The translations under genes were made by a program, and so were the position numbers. This document shows, piece by piece, positions 1-7,946 of a DNA stretch of 64,000 bases. Source of the DNA: JBFXCS01 sp050181915. GTDB taxonomy: Bacteria; Actinomycetota; Thermoleophilia; Miltoncostaeales; Miltoncostaeaceae. Location of the stretch: contig JBFXCS010000002.1 in the NCBI GenBank assembly GCA_050181915.1, forward strand, positions 620,001-684,000, written 5' to 3'. The stretch's first letter is position 1; each line of letters opens with the position of its first letter. A model generated the notes under the pieces. It was not told where the DNA came from. It ran no database searches and saw only the letters and a list, made by a program, of their open reading frames with translations.

Positions 1-312
1 TCGCTGATGGAGGGCCTGGTGGTGCGCCCCGACCGCATGCTGGCGGTGCTCGAGTCGTCGCACGGCCTGGTCTACTCGCAGCGGGTGCTGCTGGGGCTGG
101 TGGAGAGCGGCCTCACCCGCGAGCAGGCCTACGCGCTGGTGCAGCGCAACGCCCTGCGCGCCTGGGACGAGGGCGCGCCGCTGCACGACCTGCTGGCCGC
201 CGACCCCGAGGTGAGCGCCCGCATCGGGGGCGACGACCTCGCCGCCCTCTTCGACCCGGCCTGGTACACCCGCCACGTGCCCGAGGTGCTGAAGCGGGTC
301 GAGGCCCTGTGA
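1..312 (+). CDS. purB: Adenylosuccinate lyase, C-terminal end (partial)
   Basis: The reading frame is open from the first base and gives the last 103 residues of a protein whose start lies outside the window. It matches the C-terminal helical domain of adenylosuccinate lyase, with the segments SLMEGLVVRPDRM and SHGLVYSQRVL and an ending FDPAWYTRHVPEVLKRV. The enzyme releases fumarate from SAICAR and from adenylosuccinate in purine synthesis. Its TGA stop lies inside the GTGA that starts purC, so it heads the purine run seen here. Identity rests on the C-terminal segment and on context; the catalytic serine loop is not in view. Confidence 0.9.
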   Translation, partial: SLMEGLVVRPDRMLAVLESSHGLVYSQRVLLGLVESGLTREQAYALVQRNALRAWDEGAPLHDLLAADPEVSARIGGDDLAALFDPAWYTRHVPEVLKRVEAL

Positions 313-1157
313 CGCCCCCCGGCCTCGACCGGGAGGCGTCCGAGTACCCGCTCATCCTGGAGGGCAAGGTCCGCCGGGTGCACGAGATCGACGCGGGCCG
401 CCTCGCCATCGTCGCCACGGACCGCATCTCCGCCTACGACTGGATCATGCCGACCGAGATCCCCGACAAGGGACGGCTGCTCACGGCTCTCAGCGCCTGG
501 TGGTTCGCGCGCACCGCCGACATCGTGCCCAACCACCTGCTGGAGCTGGCGGACGAGCGCACCATGGTGGTGAGGCGGTTGCGGATGCTGCCCATCGAGT
601 GCGTCGTGCGCGGCTACCTGATCGGCTCCGGCTGGCGCGACTACCTCCGCACCGGCGAGACCTCCGGCCACCGGCTGCCGGAGGGCCTGCGGCAGGCCGA
701 CCGGCTGCCCGCGCCGATCTTCACGCCGGCGACGAAGGCCACCGAGGGCCACGACGAGAACATCGACGCGGCCCGGGCCGCGGAGCTGGTGGGCGAGGAG
801 GCCTTCGCCGAGGCCGAGCGCATCTCGATGGCGCTCTACGAGCGGGCGGCCGCCCACTGCGCCGGGGCGGGCATCATCCTGGCCGACACCAAGTTCGAGC
901 TGGGCGTCGACGAGGACGGCGTCCTCACCCTCGGCGACGAGGCGCTGACGCCCGACTCGTCGCGATTCTGGCCCGCGGACCGATGGCGACCGGGGCAGAG
1001 CCCGCCATCCTTCGACAAGCAGTACCTCCGCGACTGGCTCGACGACGTCGGCTGGGACAAGGCGACGCCGCCGCCCGAGCTGCCGCCGGAGGTCGTGGAG
1101 GGCACCAGGCAGCGGTACATCGAGGCCCATCAGCGCATCACGGAGGTGGAGGCGTGA
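309..1157 (+). CDS. purC: SAICAR synthetase
   Basis: A 282-residue phosphoribosylaminoimidazole-succinocarboxamide synthase, normal length for the long form. It joins CAIR and aspartate using ATP. Typical family segments are LEGKVRRVHEID near the N-terminus (nucleotide-binding strand), RISAYDWIMPTEIPDKG, PIECVVRGYLIGSGWRDY and ADTKFELG. The GTG start at 309 overlaps the purB stop by 4 nt (GTGA), and its own stop overlaps the purS start in the same way. This argues for translational coupling in one operon. Confidence 0.97.
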   Translation: MTPPGLDREASEYPLILEGKVRRVHEIDAGRLAIVATDRISAYDWIMPTEIPDKGRLLTALSAWWFARTADIVPNHLLELADERTMVVRRLRMLPIECVVRGYLIGSGWRDYLRTGETSGHRLPEGLRQADRLPAPIFTPATKATEGHDENIDAARAAELVGEEAFAEAERISMALYERAAAHCAGAGIILADTKFELGVDEDGVLTLGDEALTPDSSRFWPADRWRPGQSPPSFDKQYLRDWLDDVGWDKATPPPELPPEVVEGTRQRYIEAHQRITEVEA

Positions 1158-1396
1158 CCCAGGTCGTCGTGACGGTGATGCCCCGCGCGGGGGTGCTCGA
1201 CCCCCAGGGCCAGACGGTGCGCGGATCGCTGGCCCAGCTGGGCTTCGACGGCGTGGGCGACGTGCGCATCGGCAAGCGCATCGAGCTGGAGATCGAGGGC
1301 GCCGACCCGGCCGGCCAGGCGCGCGAGATGTGCGAGAAGCTGCTCGCCAACGCGCTCATCGAGGAGTACGCCGTCGAGGTGGTCGCCGCCCCGTGA
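1154..1396 (+). CDS. purS: FGAM synthase subunit PurS
   Basis: An 80-residue PurS, the small subunit of the three-part formylglycinamidine ribonucleotide synthase (PurS-PurQ-PurL). PurS bridges the glutaminase and synthetase subunits. Recognisable parts are VTVMPRAGVLDPQGQTV at the start and IGKRIELEIEG in the middle. The GTG start at 1154 sits in a GTGA overlap with purC, and the stop overlaps purQ. Its presence together with a short PurL fits the Gram-positive and actinobacterial arrangement rather than the large single-chain PurL of proteobacteria. Confidence 0.95.
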   Translation: MTQVVVTVMPRAGVLDPQGQTVRGSLAQLGFDGVGDVRIGKRIELEIEGADPAGQAREMCEKLLANALIEEYAVEVVAAP

Positions 1397-2028
1397 CCCA
1401 GGTCGCCGTGCTCCGCTTCCCCGGCACCCTCGACCACGACAGCGCCCGGAGGGCGGTGGAGGACCTCGGCGCCCGCGCCGAGTACGCGTGGCACGCCGAC
1501 CCGGAGCTGCCGGCGGGCACCGACGCGGTGCTGCTGCCCGGCGGGTTCAGCTACGGCGACCACCTGCGCTGCGGGGCGATGGCCAGCCGCGCGCCGATCA
1601 TGGCCGCGGTGCGCCGCCACGCCGAGCGCGGCGGGCGGGTGGTGGGCATCTGCAACGGCTTCCAGGTGCTGTGCGAGGCCGGCCTGCTGCCCGGGGCGCT
1701 GCGGCGCAACGCGACCCTCTCGTTCGTGTGCCGCCAGATGGAGCTGGAGGTGGCCGACGACGGCACGCCGTGGACCGGCGGGCGCCGCGCGGGCGACGTC
1801 CTCTCCATCCCGGTGAAGAACAACGAGGGCGCCTGGTACGGCGACCCGGCCGCCGCCCGCGTGGTGCTGCGCTACCGCGAGAACGCCCTCGGCTCGACCG
1901 ACGCGGTGGCCGGCGTCGCGAACGCGGAGGGGAACGTGATGGGCCTGATGCCGCACCCGGAGGAGGCCTGCGACCCGCTCCTTGGGTCGGTCGACGGCCG
2001 CCTGGTGATCGGGGGGCTGCTGTCGTGA
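1393..2028 (+). CDS. purQ: FGAM synthase glutaminase subunit PurQ
   Basis: A 211-residue class I glutamine amidotransferase that supplies ammonia to PurL. The nucleophile cysteine is in GICNGFQVL, and the catalytic His and Glu are in the C-terminal MPHPEEACDP. Other family markers are LPGGFSYGDHLRCGAMA and PVKNNEGAWY. The GTG start at 1393 overlaps the purS stop by 4 nt, and the purQ stop overlaps the purL GTG. Confidence 0.97.
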   Translation: MTQVAVLRFPGTLDHDSARRAVEDLGARAEYAWHADPELPAGTDAVLLPGGFSYGDHLRCGAMASRAPIMAAVRRHAERGGRVVGICNGFQVLCEAGLLPGALRRNATLSFVCRQMELEVADDGTPWTGGRRAGDVLSIPVKNNEGAWYGDPAAARVVLRYRENALGSTDAVAGVANAEGNVMGLMPHPEEACDPLLGSVDGRLVIGGLLS

Positions 2029-4211
2029 GCACCACCGACGTCCCGCTGCACCGCCGGCTGGGGCTCACCGACGACGAGAACGCGCTCATCCCCGAGCTGC
2101 TGGGCCGCGCGCCCACCGACCCCGAGCTGGTCATGTTCAGCCTCATGTGGAGCGAGCACTGCTCGTACAAGCACAGCAGGCCGCTGCTGCGCGCCTTCCC
2201 CACCTCGGGGCCGCGGGTGCTGCAGGGGCCGGGCGAGAACGCCGGCATCGTCGACGTGGGCGACGGCATCGCCGTGGCGCTGAAGATCGAGAGCCACAAC
2301 CACCCCTCGGCGGTCGAGCCCTTCGAGGGCGCGGCGACCGGCGTGGGCGGCATCGTGCGCGACATCCTCGCGATGGGCGCCCGGCCGATCGCCCTGCTCG
2401 ACTCGCTGCGCTTCGGCGAGCTGTCGAGCGCCCGCAGCCGTCACCTGTTCACCCGCTCGGTCGCGGGCATCGGCCACTACGGCAACTGCATCGGCGTGCC
2501 CACGGTGGGCGGCGAGGTGTCCTTCGACGACCGCTACGAGGAGTCGTGCCTCGTCAACGCGATGTGCGTGGGCGTGCTCGAGGCGGGCGCCGAGCTGCGG
2601 GCGGCGGCCTCCGGGCCGGGCAACGCGCTGGTGCTGATCGGCAACCGCACCGGCCGCGACGGCATCGGCGGCGCCAGCGTCCTCGCCTCCGCCGAGCTGG
2701 ACGACGACGAGGACAAGCGGCCGTCCGTGCAGGTCAGCGACCCCTTCACCGAGCGCAAGCTCATGGACTGCTGCCTCGAGCTGGCGGGGGCGGGGGCCTT
2801 CGTGGCCCTCCAGGACCTGGGCGCCGCCGGCCTCACCAGCGCCGCCAGCGAGATGGCCGCCAAGGGGCGGGTGGGGCTCGACATCGACCTCGACCTGGTG
2901 CCGCTGCGCGAGCGCCTCGCCCCGGCCGAGATCCTGGTGTCGGAGAGCCAGGAGCGGATGCTCGCGGTGGTGGATCCCGCCCGCCTCGACGAGGTGATCG
3001 CCACCTGCCGCCGCTGGGACCTCGACGCCACCCGCATCGGCGAGGTCACCGAGGGCGAGAACCTGGTGGCGCGATCGGGCGGCGAGGTGGTGGTCGACCT
3101 GCCGGCGCGGCTGCTGGCCGACGAGGCGCCCGTGTACGAGGTGCCGCGGACGCCGGCGCCCGCCCCCGCCCCCCTCGACCCGGCCGCGGTGCCGGCGCCG
3201 GCCGACCTGTCGGCGGCCTGGCGCGAGCTGCTCGCCCGCGCCAACGTGGGCAGCCGCCGCTGGATCTACGAGCGCTACGACCACCTGGTGGGCGCCAACA
3301 CCATCCGCCGCCCCGGCGGCGACGCGGCCGTGGTGCGGCTGCCCGGCTCGCAGCGGGCCATCGCCCTCACCACCGACTGCGCCGAGCGCCACTGCGAGCT
3401 CGACCCGCGCGGAGGGGGGCGCGCGTCGGTGCTCGAGGCGGCGCGCAACCTGGCCTGCGTCGGCGCGCGGCCGGTCGCGGCGACCGACTGCCTCAACTTC
3501 CCCAACCCCGAGAAGGGCTCCACCGGCTGGCGGCTGGCCGAGGTGATCGCCGGCATGACCGAGGCGCTCGTCGCCCTGGAGGTGCCGGTCGTCTCGGGCA
3601 ACGTCTCGCTCTACAATGAGAGCGCGGCGCGCGCCATCTACCCCACGCCGGTGGTCGGGATGATGGGGCTCCTGGAGCGGGCGGATGCCGGTGTCGGCCA
3701 GGGCTTCCGGGACGAGGGCGACCTCGTCCTGGTGATCGGAGATGACGGGATCCTCGACGCGAGCGAGTACGTCGGCGAGGCGGCCGGGGCGCCGCCGGCG
3801 GTCGACGTCGCCCGGGAGGTCGCGGCCATAGAGACCGTGCTCGCGGCCGCCGGCGAGGGCATCCTGGCCGGCGCCCACGACGTCTCGGCGGGCGGGCTGG
3901 CCGTGAGCCTGGTGGAATGCGCCCTGGCCGGCGGCGTCGGCGCCGACGTGCGGGTGGCGGCGGGGCGGCGCGCCGACGAGGTCGCGTTCGGCGAGGGGGG
4001 CGGTCGGATGGTGCTGACGGTGCGGTCGCAGGCGGACGCCGAGCGTCTGCGCGCCATCGCCGCCGGGCAGCCGCAGCCCGTCCGCATCGAGACCGTCGGC
4101 CGCGTGGGCGGCGACGCCGTGGTGCTGAGGATCGGCGAGGACGAGGCCCGCATCAGCCTGGACGACGCCCGCGCCGCATACGAGTCGGCCATACCGGAGG
4201 CGCTGCCATGA
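2025..4211 (+). CDS. purL: FGAM synthase synthetase subunit PurL
   Basis: A 728-residue PurL of the small type, which carries the ATP-dependent synthetase activity and needs PurS and PurQ. Visible markers are the N-terminal LGLTDDENALIPELLGR and SLMWSEHCSYKHSRP, the phosphate and metal-binding ESHNHPSAVEPFEGAATG, and PTVGGEVSFDDRY. The C-terminal half carries the second AIRS-like repeat (GNVSLYNES, GAHDVSAGGLAVSL). The GTG start at 2025 overlaps the purQ stop, and the end overlaps the purF ATG (ATGA). Confidence 0.97.
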   Translation: MSTTDVPLHRRLGLTDDENALIPELLGRAPTDPELVMFSLMWSEHCSYKHSRPLLRAFPTSGPRVLQGPGENAGIVDVGDGIAVALKIESHNHPSAVEPFEGAATGVGGIVRDILAMGARPIALLDSLRFGELSSARSRHLFTRSVAGIGHYGNCIGVPTVGGEVSFDDRYEESCLVNAMCVGVLEAGAELRAAASGPGNALVLIGNRTGRDGIGGASVLASAELDDDEDKRPSVQVSDPFTERKLMDCCLELAGAGAFVALQDLGAAGLTSAASEMAAKGRVGLDIDLDLVPLRERLAPAEILVSESQERMLAVVDPARLDEVIATCRRWDLDATRIGEVTEGENLVARSGGEVVVDLPARLLADEAPVYEVPRTPAPAPAPLDPAAVPAPADLSAAWRELLARANVGSRRWIYERYDHLVGANTIRRPGGDAAVVRLPGSQRAIALTTDCAERHCELDPRGGGRASVLEAARNLACVGARPVAATDCLNFPNPEKGSTGWRLAEVIAGMTEALVALEVPVVSGNVSLYNESAARAIYPTPVVGMMGLLERADAGVGQGFRDEGDLVLVIGDDGILDASEYVGEAAGAPPAVDVAREVAAIETVLAAAGEGILAGAHDVSAGGLAVSLVECALAGGVGADVRVAAGRRADEVAFGEGGGRMVLTVRSQADAERLRAIAAGQPQPVRIETVGRVGGDAVVLRIGEDEARISLDDARAAYESAIPEALP

Positions 4212-5650
4212 GCGACCATCCCGCGATCGAGCGGGCCGACGAGCCGAAGGAGGAGTGCGGCGTCTTCGGCGTCTGCGCCCCCGGGCGCGACGTGTCGCGG
4301 CTCACCTTCTACGCGCTCCACGCGCTGCAGCACCGCGGCCAGGAGAGCGCGGGCATCGCGGTGCGCGAGGCCGGTCACGTCACGATCCAGCGCGACCTGG
4401 GGCTGGTCTCGGCGATCTTCGATGAGCCCTCGCTGCGCGGCCTCACCGGCGACACCGCCATCGGCCACGTGCGCTACTCCACGACCGGCGCGAACAAGTG
4501 GGACAACGCCCAGCCCGTCGCCCACACCCGCTTCGACGACATCGTCGCCCTGGGCCACAACGGCAACCTCACCAACACGGGCCGCCTGCGCGACGAGATG
4601 GAGGCCGCCGGCGCCGATCTGCAGGCCAGCACCGACTCGGAGCTGATCGCCGCCCTGATCGCGGCCGAGGAGGGCAGCCTGCTCACCGCGGTGTGCGCGG
4701 TGATGCCGCGCCTGGTGGGCGCCTACTCGGTGGTGGCGATGTCCGGCTCGGAGCTGGTCGCCTTCCGCGACCAGCACGGTGTGCGCCCGATGGTGCTGGG
4801 CCGCCTCGACGGGGGCGGCTGGTGCGTGGCCTCCGAGACCTGCGCGCTCGATCAGATCGGCGCGACCTTCGAGCGCGACGTGCGCCCCGGCGAGGCCCTG
4901 CGCCTCACCTCCTCCGGCCCCCAGAGCCGCCAGGCGATCGAGTCGCGCCGGTCGCAGCTGTGCGTGTTCGAGCACATCTACTTCGCGCGGCCGGACAGCC
5001 TGATGGACGGCGACACGGTGTGGGAGTCGCGCCATGCGATGGGCGTCGAGCTGGCCCGCGAGAGCCCCGCCGACGCCGACATGGTGGTGGGCCTCCCCGA
5101 CAGCGGCACGCCCGCGGCGATCGGCTTCGCCCAGCGGTCGGGCATCCCCTACGCCGAGGCCGTGGTGCGCAACCGCTACGTGGGCCGCAGCTTCATCCAG
5201 CCCGACCAGGCGATGCGCCAGCAGGGCATCCGGCTGAAGTTCAACCCGCTGCGCTCCGTGATCCGCGGCAAGCGGCTGGTGGTGGTGGACGACTCGATCG
5301 TGCGTGGCAACACGACCCGGCAGATCGTGCAGATGCTGCTCGACGCGGGCGCCGCCGAGGTGCACATGCGCATCTCCAGCCCGCCCATCATGCACCCCTG
5401 CTACTACGGCATCGACATGGCCGACACCTCCGAGCTGGTGGCCGCGACGCACGCCATCGACGAGATCGCCGGCCTCACGGGCGCCGACTCGCTCGCCTAC
5501 CTCAGCCTCGACGGGCTGCAGCGCGCCCTGCGCCGCCCCGCCGAGGGCTACTGCCGCGCCTGCTTCACCGGCGAGTACCCGATCGAGATCCCCGACTCGT
5601 CGCTGAAGATGCGCTTCGAGCCGGGCACCAGGCAGCCCGCCGCCGTGTAG
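4208..5650 (+). CDS. purF: Amidophosphoribosyltransferase
   Basis: A 480-residue glutamine PRPP amidotransferase, the committed step of purine synthesis. The N-terminal Ntn-hydrolase cysteine is expected at Cys17 in KEECGVFGV, preceded by a propeptide that the family removes. QHRGQESAGI and TGANKWDNAQP belong to the glutaminase domain. The PRPP loop is VVVDDSIVRGNTT. A cysteine-rich C-terminus (YCRACFTG, plus HPCYYGIDMAD) is typical of the Bacillus-type enzyme that carries a 4Fe-4S cluster. It is the last gene of the first purine run; the vapB promoter starts 27 bases after its stop. Confidence 0.97.
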   Translation: MSDHPAIERADEPKEECGVFGVCAPGRDVSRLTFYALHALQHRGQESAGIAVREAGHVTIQRDLGLVSAIFDEPSLRGLTGDTAIGHVRYSTTGANKWDNAQPVAHTRFDDIVALGHNGNLTNTGRLRDEMEAAGADLQASTDSELIAALIAAEEGSLLTAVCAVMPRLVGAYSVVAMSGSELVAFRDQHGVRPMVLGRLDGGGWCVASETCALDQIGATFERDVRPGEALRLTSSGPQSRQAIESRRSQLCVFEHIYFARPDSLMDGDTVWESRHAMGVELARESPADADMVVGLPDSGTPAAIGFAQRSGIPYAEAVVRNRYVGRSFIQPDQAMRQQGIRLKFNPLRSVIRGKRLVVVDDSIVRGNTTRQIVQMLLDAGAAEVHMRISSPPIMHPCYYGIDMADTSELVAATHAIDEIAGLTGADSLAYLSLDGLQRALRRPAEGYCRACFTGEYPIEIPDSSLKMRFEPGTRQPAAV

Positions 5651-5676
5651 CGGCGGTTGATGCGCCGGTGATGCGC

Positions 5677-5682
5677 TAAGGT
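5677..5682 (+). promoter_or_regulatory. -10 element of leaderless vapB promoter
   Basis: TAAGGT lies exactly 6 nt before the vapB ATG at 5689, and there is no Shine-Dalgarno site. Transcription would begin at or next to the start codon. A weak -35 (GGTTGA) is 16 nt upstream of the hexamer. Confidence 0.55.
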
Positions 5683-5688
5683 CATCAC

Positions 5689-5913
5689 ATGCGCACCACC
5701 CTTGAGATCGACGACAACCTCCTCGACCTGGCGCGAAAGCGCGCCGCCGAGGAGCGACGGTCCATCGGCTCCGTGATCTCCGAGATGGCTTATCGCGGTC
5801 TCGAGCCGGCCGAGATCGACCTCTCGGGGCCCTGGCCCGTGTTCGTGCCGCCGCCGGGAGCACGGCCGATCACGCCGGAGATGGTGCGCGAGGCGCTCGA
5901 CGAAGAGGACTGA
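5689..5913 (+). CDS. vapB: VapB-type antitoxin, ribbon-helix-helix
   Basis: A 74-residue protein. Its N-terminus, MRTTLEIDDNLLDLARKRA, is the short strand plus helix of a ribbon-helix-helix DNA-binding domain (about residues 1-45). The C-terminal tail, rich in Pro, Glu and Asp (residues 50-74), would wrap the toxin. It sits directly before a PIN-domain gene, the usual antitoxin-then-toxin order, and probably represses its own promoter. The pair splits the purine genes between purF and purM. Named by family and context only. Confidence 0.85.
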   Translation: MRTTLEIDDNLLDLARKRAAEERRSIGSVISEMAYRGLEPAEIDLSGPWPVFVPPPGARPITPEMVREALDEED

Positions 5914-5915
5914 CA

Positions 5916-6329
5916 CTGGCACTGCTCGATGTCAACGTGCTGGTCGCCGTGGTCTGGCCCAATCATGTCCACCATCCGTCCGCGGGAGCGTGGTTCGCCC
6001 GACAGCTCGATCGCGCCTGGCACACGTGCCCGATCACCGAGGCCGGCTTCGTCCGGCTGTCGTCGAACAGCCGCACGACGGACGGAGCCGTGACTCCCGA
6101 AGCGGCGCGGCGCCTGCTCGCGCGGCTCCGTTCGAGTGGCCGCCATGCGTTTCTTGCCAACGCGGTGTCGATGGTCGACGACGAGATACCCCCGATGAAG
6201 GGTCATCGCCAGGTGACCGATGCGCTGCTGCTCGGCGTCGCGCGCCGCCACGGCCTTCCCCTGGTCACCTTCGACGCCGGCCTCGCGGCGATGGCCGGCC
6301 CGGGCGAGGTCGAGCTGCTCCAGGCCTGA
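5916..6329 (+). CDS. vapC: VapC-type PIN-domain ribonuclease toxin
   Basis: A PIN-domain RNase of about 137 residues. The acidic metal-binding residues are in LLDVNVLVA (first Asp), ITEAGFVRL (Glu), QVTDALLLG (Asp) and LVTFDAGL (Asp). The first GTG in frame (5937) lies after LLDVN and would remove the catalytic Asp, so the true start must be upstream, where the only candidates are CTG codons. CTG at 5916 gives the expected ALLDVN start, with GAAGAGGA 6 nt upstream. CTG at 5910 would overlap the vapB stop as CTGA. The product probably cleaves RNA when free of VapB. Confidence 0.85.
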   Translation: MALLDVNVLVAVVWPNHVHHPSAGAWFARQLDRAWHTCPITEAGFVRLSSNSRTTDGAVTPEAARRLLARLRSSGRHAFLANAVSMVDDEIPPMKGHRQVTDALLLGVARRHGLPLVTFDAGLAAMAGPGEVELLQA

Positions 6330-6346
6330 GCCTCGACCGCCGAGGC
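6330..6346 (+). terminator. Small hairpin after vapC
   Basis: Arms GCCTCG (6330-6335) and CGAGGC (6341-6346) around a 5-nt loop, just after the vapC stop and just before the purM -10. There is no T tract. It could terminate the vapBC transcript. Confidence 0.3.
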
Positions 6347-6349
6347 CAC

Positions 6350-6355
6350 TAGGCT
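6350..6355 (+). promoter_or_regulatory. -10 element of leaderless purM promoter
   Basis: TAGGCT lies 6 nt before the purM GTG at 6362, with no Shine-Dalgarno site. It suggests that purM-purN-purH is transcribed separately from purB-purF. Confidence 0.55.
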
Positions 6356-6361
6356 GCGGGG

Positions 6362-7321
6362 GTGAGCAAGCGGATCTCGTACCGGGACGCGGGCGTCGAC
6401 CTCGACGCCGCTCGACGGCACACCGAGGGCATCGCCTCCCTCGTGGCCGGCCAGACCGGGTTCGCGGCGGCGTACCCGGTGCCGCCCGGCATGCGCGAGC
6501 CGATGATCGTCACCTGCACCGACGGCATCGGCACCAAGCTGCTGCTGGCCCAGGAGCTGGGGCGCCTGGAGGGGCTGGGGCAGGACCTGGTGGCGATGTG
6601 CGTCAACGACCTGGCCTGCACCGGCGCCCGCCCGCTGGTGTTCCTCGACTACCTGGCGGTGGGCCGGCTCGACCCCGACGAGGCCGGGGCGCTGGTGCGC
6701 GGCATCGCCGCCGCCTGCGACGCCGTGGGAGCCCGCCTGGCGGGCGGCGAGACCGCCGAGATGCCCGGGCTGTACGCCCCCGGCCACTTCGACCTGGCGG
6801 GCTTCGCCGTCGGCGTGGTGGAGCGCGGGGAGATGCTGGGCCCGCAGCGGGTGCGCGCGGGCGACGCCGTGGTGGGCATCCCCTCGTCGGGGCTGCACTC
6901 GAACGGCTTCTCCCTGGTGCGGCGGCTGGTGGAGGACGGGGCGCTGCCGGCCGACCCCGACCTGCTGCTCGCCCCCACCCGCCTCTACGTCGCCGAGCTG
7001 CGGGCGCTGCTCGACGCCGGCGTCGCGGTCCGCGCCGCCGCGCACATCACCGGCGGCGGCCTGCACGAGAACCTGCCGCGCGCCCTGCCCGACGGCCTGC
7101 GCGCCCGCCTCGACAGCGCGACCTGGAAGCGCGGCGCCGCCGCCGACGCCCTGCTCGCGAGCGGCCGGGTGGATGAGCAGGACGCCTACCGCACCTTCAA
7201 CATGGGTCTCGGGATGTGCCTGATCGTGGCGCCCGGCGACGTCGCCGCCGTCACCGCCGCCGTGCCCGACGCCCGGCGCGTCGGGACGGTGGAGGCCGGC
7301 GAGGGGCTGGAGCTTGACTGA
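6362..7321 (+). CDS. purM: Phosphoribosylformylglycinamidine cyclo-ligase
   Basis: A 319-residue AIR synthetase, slightly shorter than the usual 340. It closes the imidazole ring of FGAM with ATP. Family segments include ISYRDAGVDLDAA at the N-terminus, VTCTDGIGTKLLLAQE, CVNDLACTGARPLVFLDYLA, GGETAEMPGLY and IPSSGLHSNGFSLVR. The start is the GTG at 6362. The last 8 bases overlap purN. It is separated from purF by the vapBC pair. Confidence 0.97.
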   Translation: MSKRISYRDAGVDLDAARRHTEGIASLVAGQTGFAAAYPVPPGMREPMIVTCTDGIGTKLLLAQELGRLEGLGQDLVAMCVNDLACTGARPLVFLDYLAVGRLDPDEAGALVRGIAAACDAVGARLAGGETAEMPGLYAPGHFDLAGFAVGVVERGEMLGPQRVRAGDAVVGIPSSGLHSNGFSLVRRLVEDGALPADPDLLLAPTRLYVAELRALLDAGVAVRAAAHITGGGLHENLPRALPDGLRARLDSATWKRGAAADALLASGRVDEQDAYRTFNMGLGMCLIVAPGDVAAVTAAVPDARRVGTVEAGEGLELD

Positions 7322-7946
7322 GCCCTACCGGATCGCGGTGCTCGTGTCGGGCAGCGGCAGCAACCTGCAGAGCCTGATCGACACCGTCCACGCGCCCGGC
7401 GGGCCCATCGAGATCGTCCTGGTGGTGAGCTCGAAGGAGGGCGTCCCGGCCCTGGAGCGCGCGCGGCGGGCCGGCATCCCCACCGCGGTGGTCGCCCTCG
7501 CCGGCCGCGAGCGCGCCGAGCGCGACGCCGAGCTCGCCGACGTCGTCGAGGCCGCCCGCCCCGACCTGGTGGTGCTGGCGGGGTGGATGAGCATCGTCAC
7601 CGGCACCTTCATCGACCGCTTCCCCGACCGGCTCGTGAACCTCCACCCGTCGCTGCTGCCCTCCTTCCCGGGGCTGCACGCGATCGAGCAGGCGCTGGAG
7701 TGGGGGGTGCGCCTGACGGGCGTCACGGTGCACTACGTGGAGGAGCTCGTCGACGGCGGTCCGCCCATCCTGCAGGAGGCCGTGCCCGTGATGTACGGTG
7801 ACACCGCGGAGACGCTCACCGAGCGGATCCGCGAGGTGGAGCACCGCCTGGTGCCCCAGGCCGTCCGCCTCTTCGCCGCCGGACGGGTGCGACGCGACCC
7901 AGTGGATCGGCGCAGGGTCCAGATCGTCCCCGGGGGTGAAGAGTGA
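7314..7946 (+). CDS. purN: Phosphoribosylglycinamide formyltransferase
   Basis: A 210-residue GAR transformylase that uses 10-formyl-tetrahydrofolate. The phosphate loop is VLVSGSGSNLQ near the N-terminus. The catalytic Asn and His are in NLHPSLLPSFPG, and the Asp is in DGGPPILQEAV. The start is TTG at 7314, inside the end of purM, because GTG and ATG codons further in would remove the SGSGSN loop. Its stop overlaps the purH GTG (GTGA). A basic tail (VRRDPVDRRRV) follows the fold. Confidence 0.96.
   Translation: MTEPYRIAVLVSGSGSNLQSLIDTVHAPGGPIEIVLVVSSKEGVPALERARRAGIPTAVVALAGRERAERDAELADVVEAARPDLVVLAGWMSIVTGTFIDRFPDRLVNLHPSLLPSFPGLHAIEQALEWGVRLTGVTVHYVEELVDGGPPILQEAVPVMYGDTAETLTERIREVEHRLVPQAVRLFAAGRVRRDPVDRRRVQIVPGGEE

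Noticed and set aside
129..1130. Long reading frames on the strand opposite the purine genes (and similar shadows elsewhere)
   Set aside because: They mirror the third-position GC bias of the real genes, have Arg/Gly/His-rich low-complexity products and match no family.
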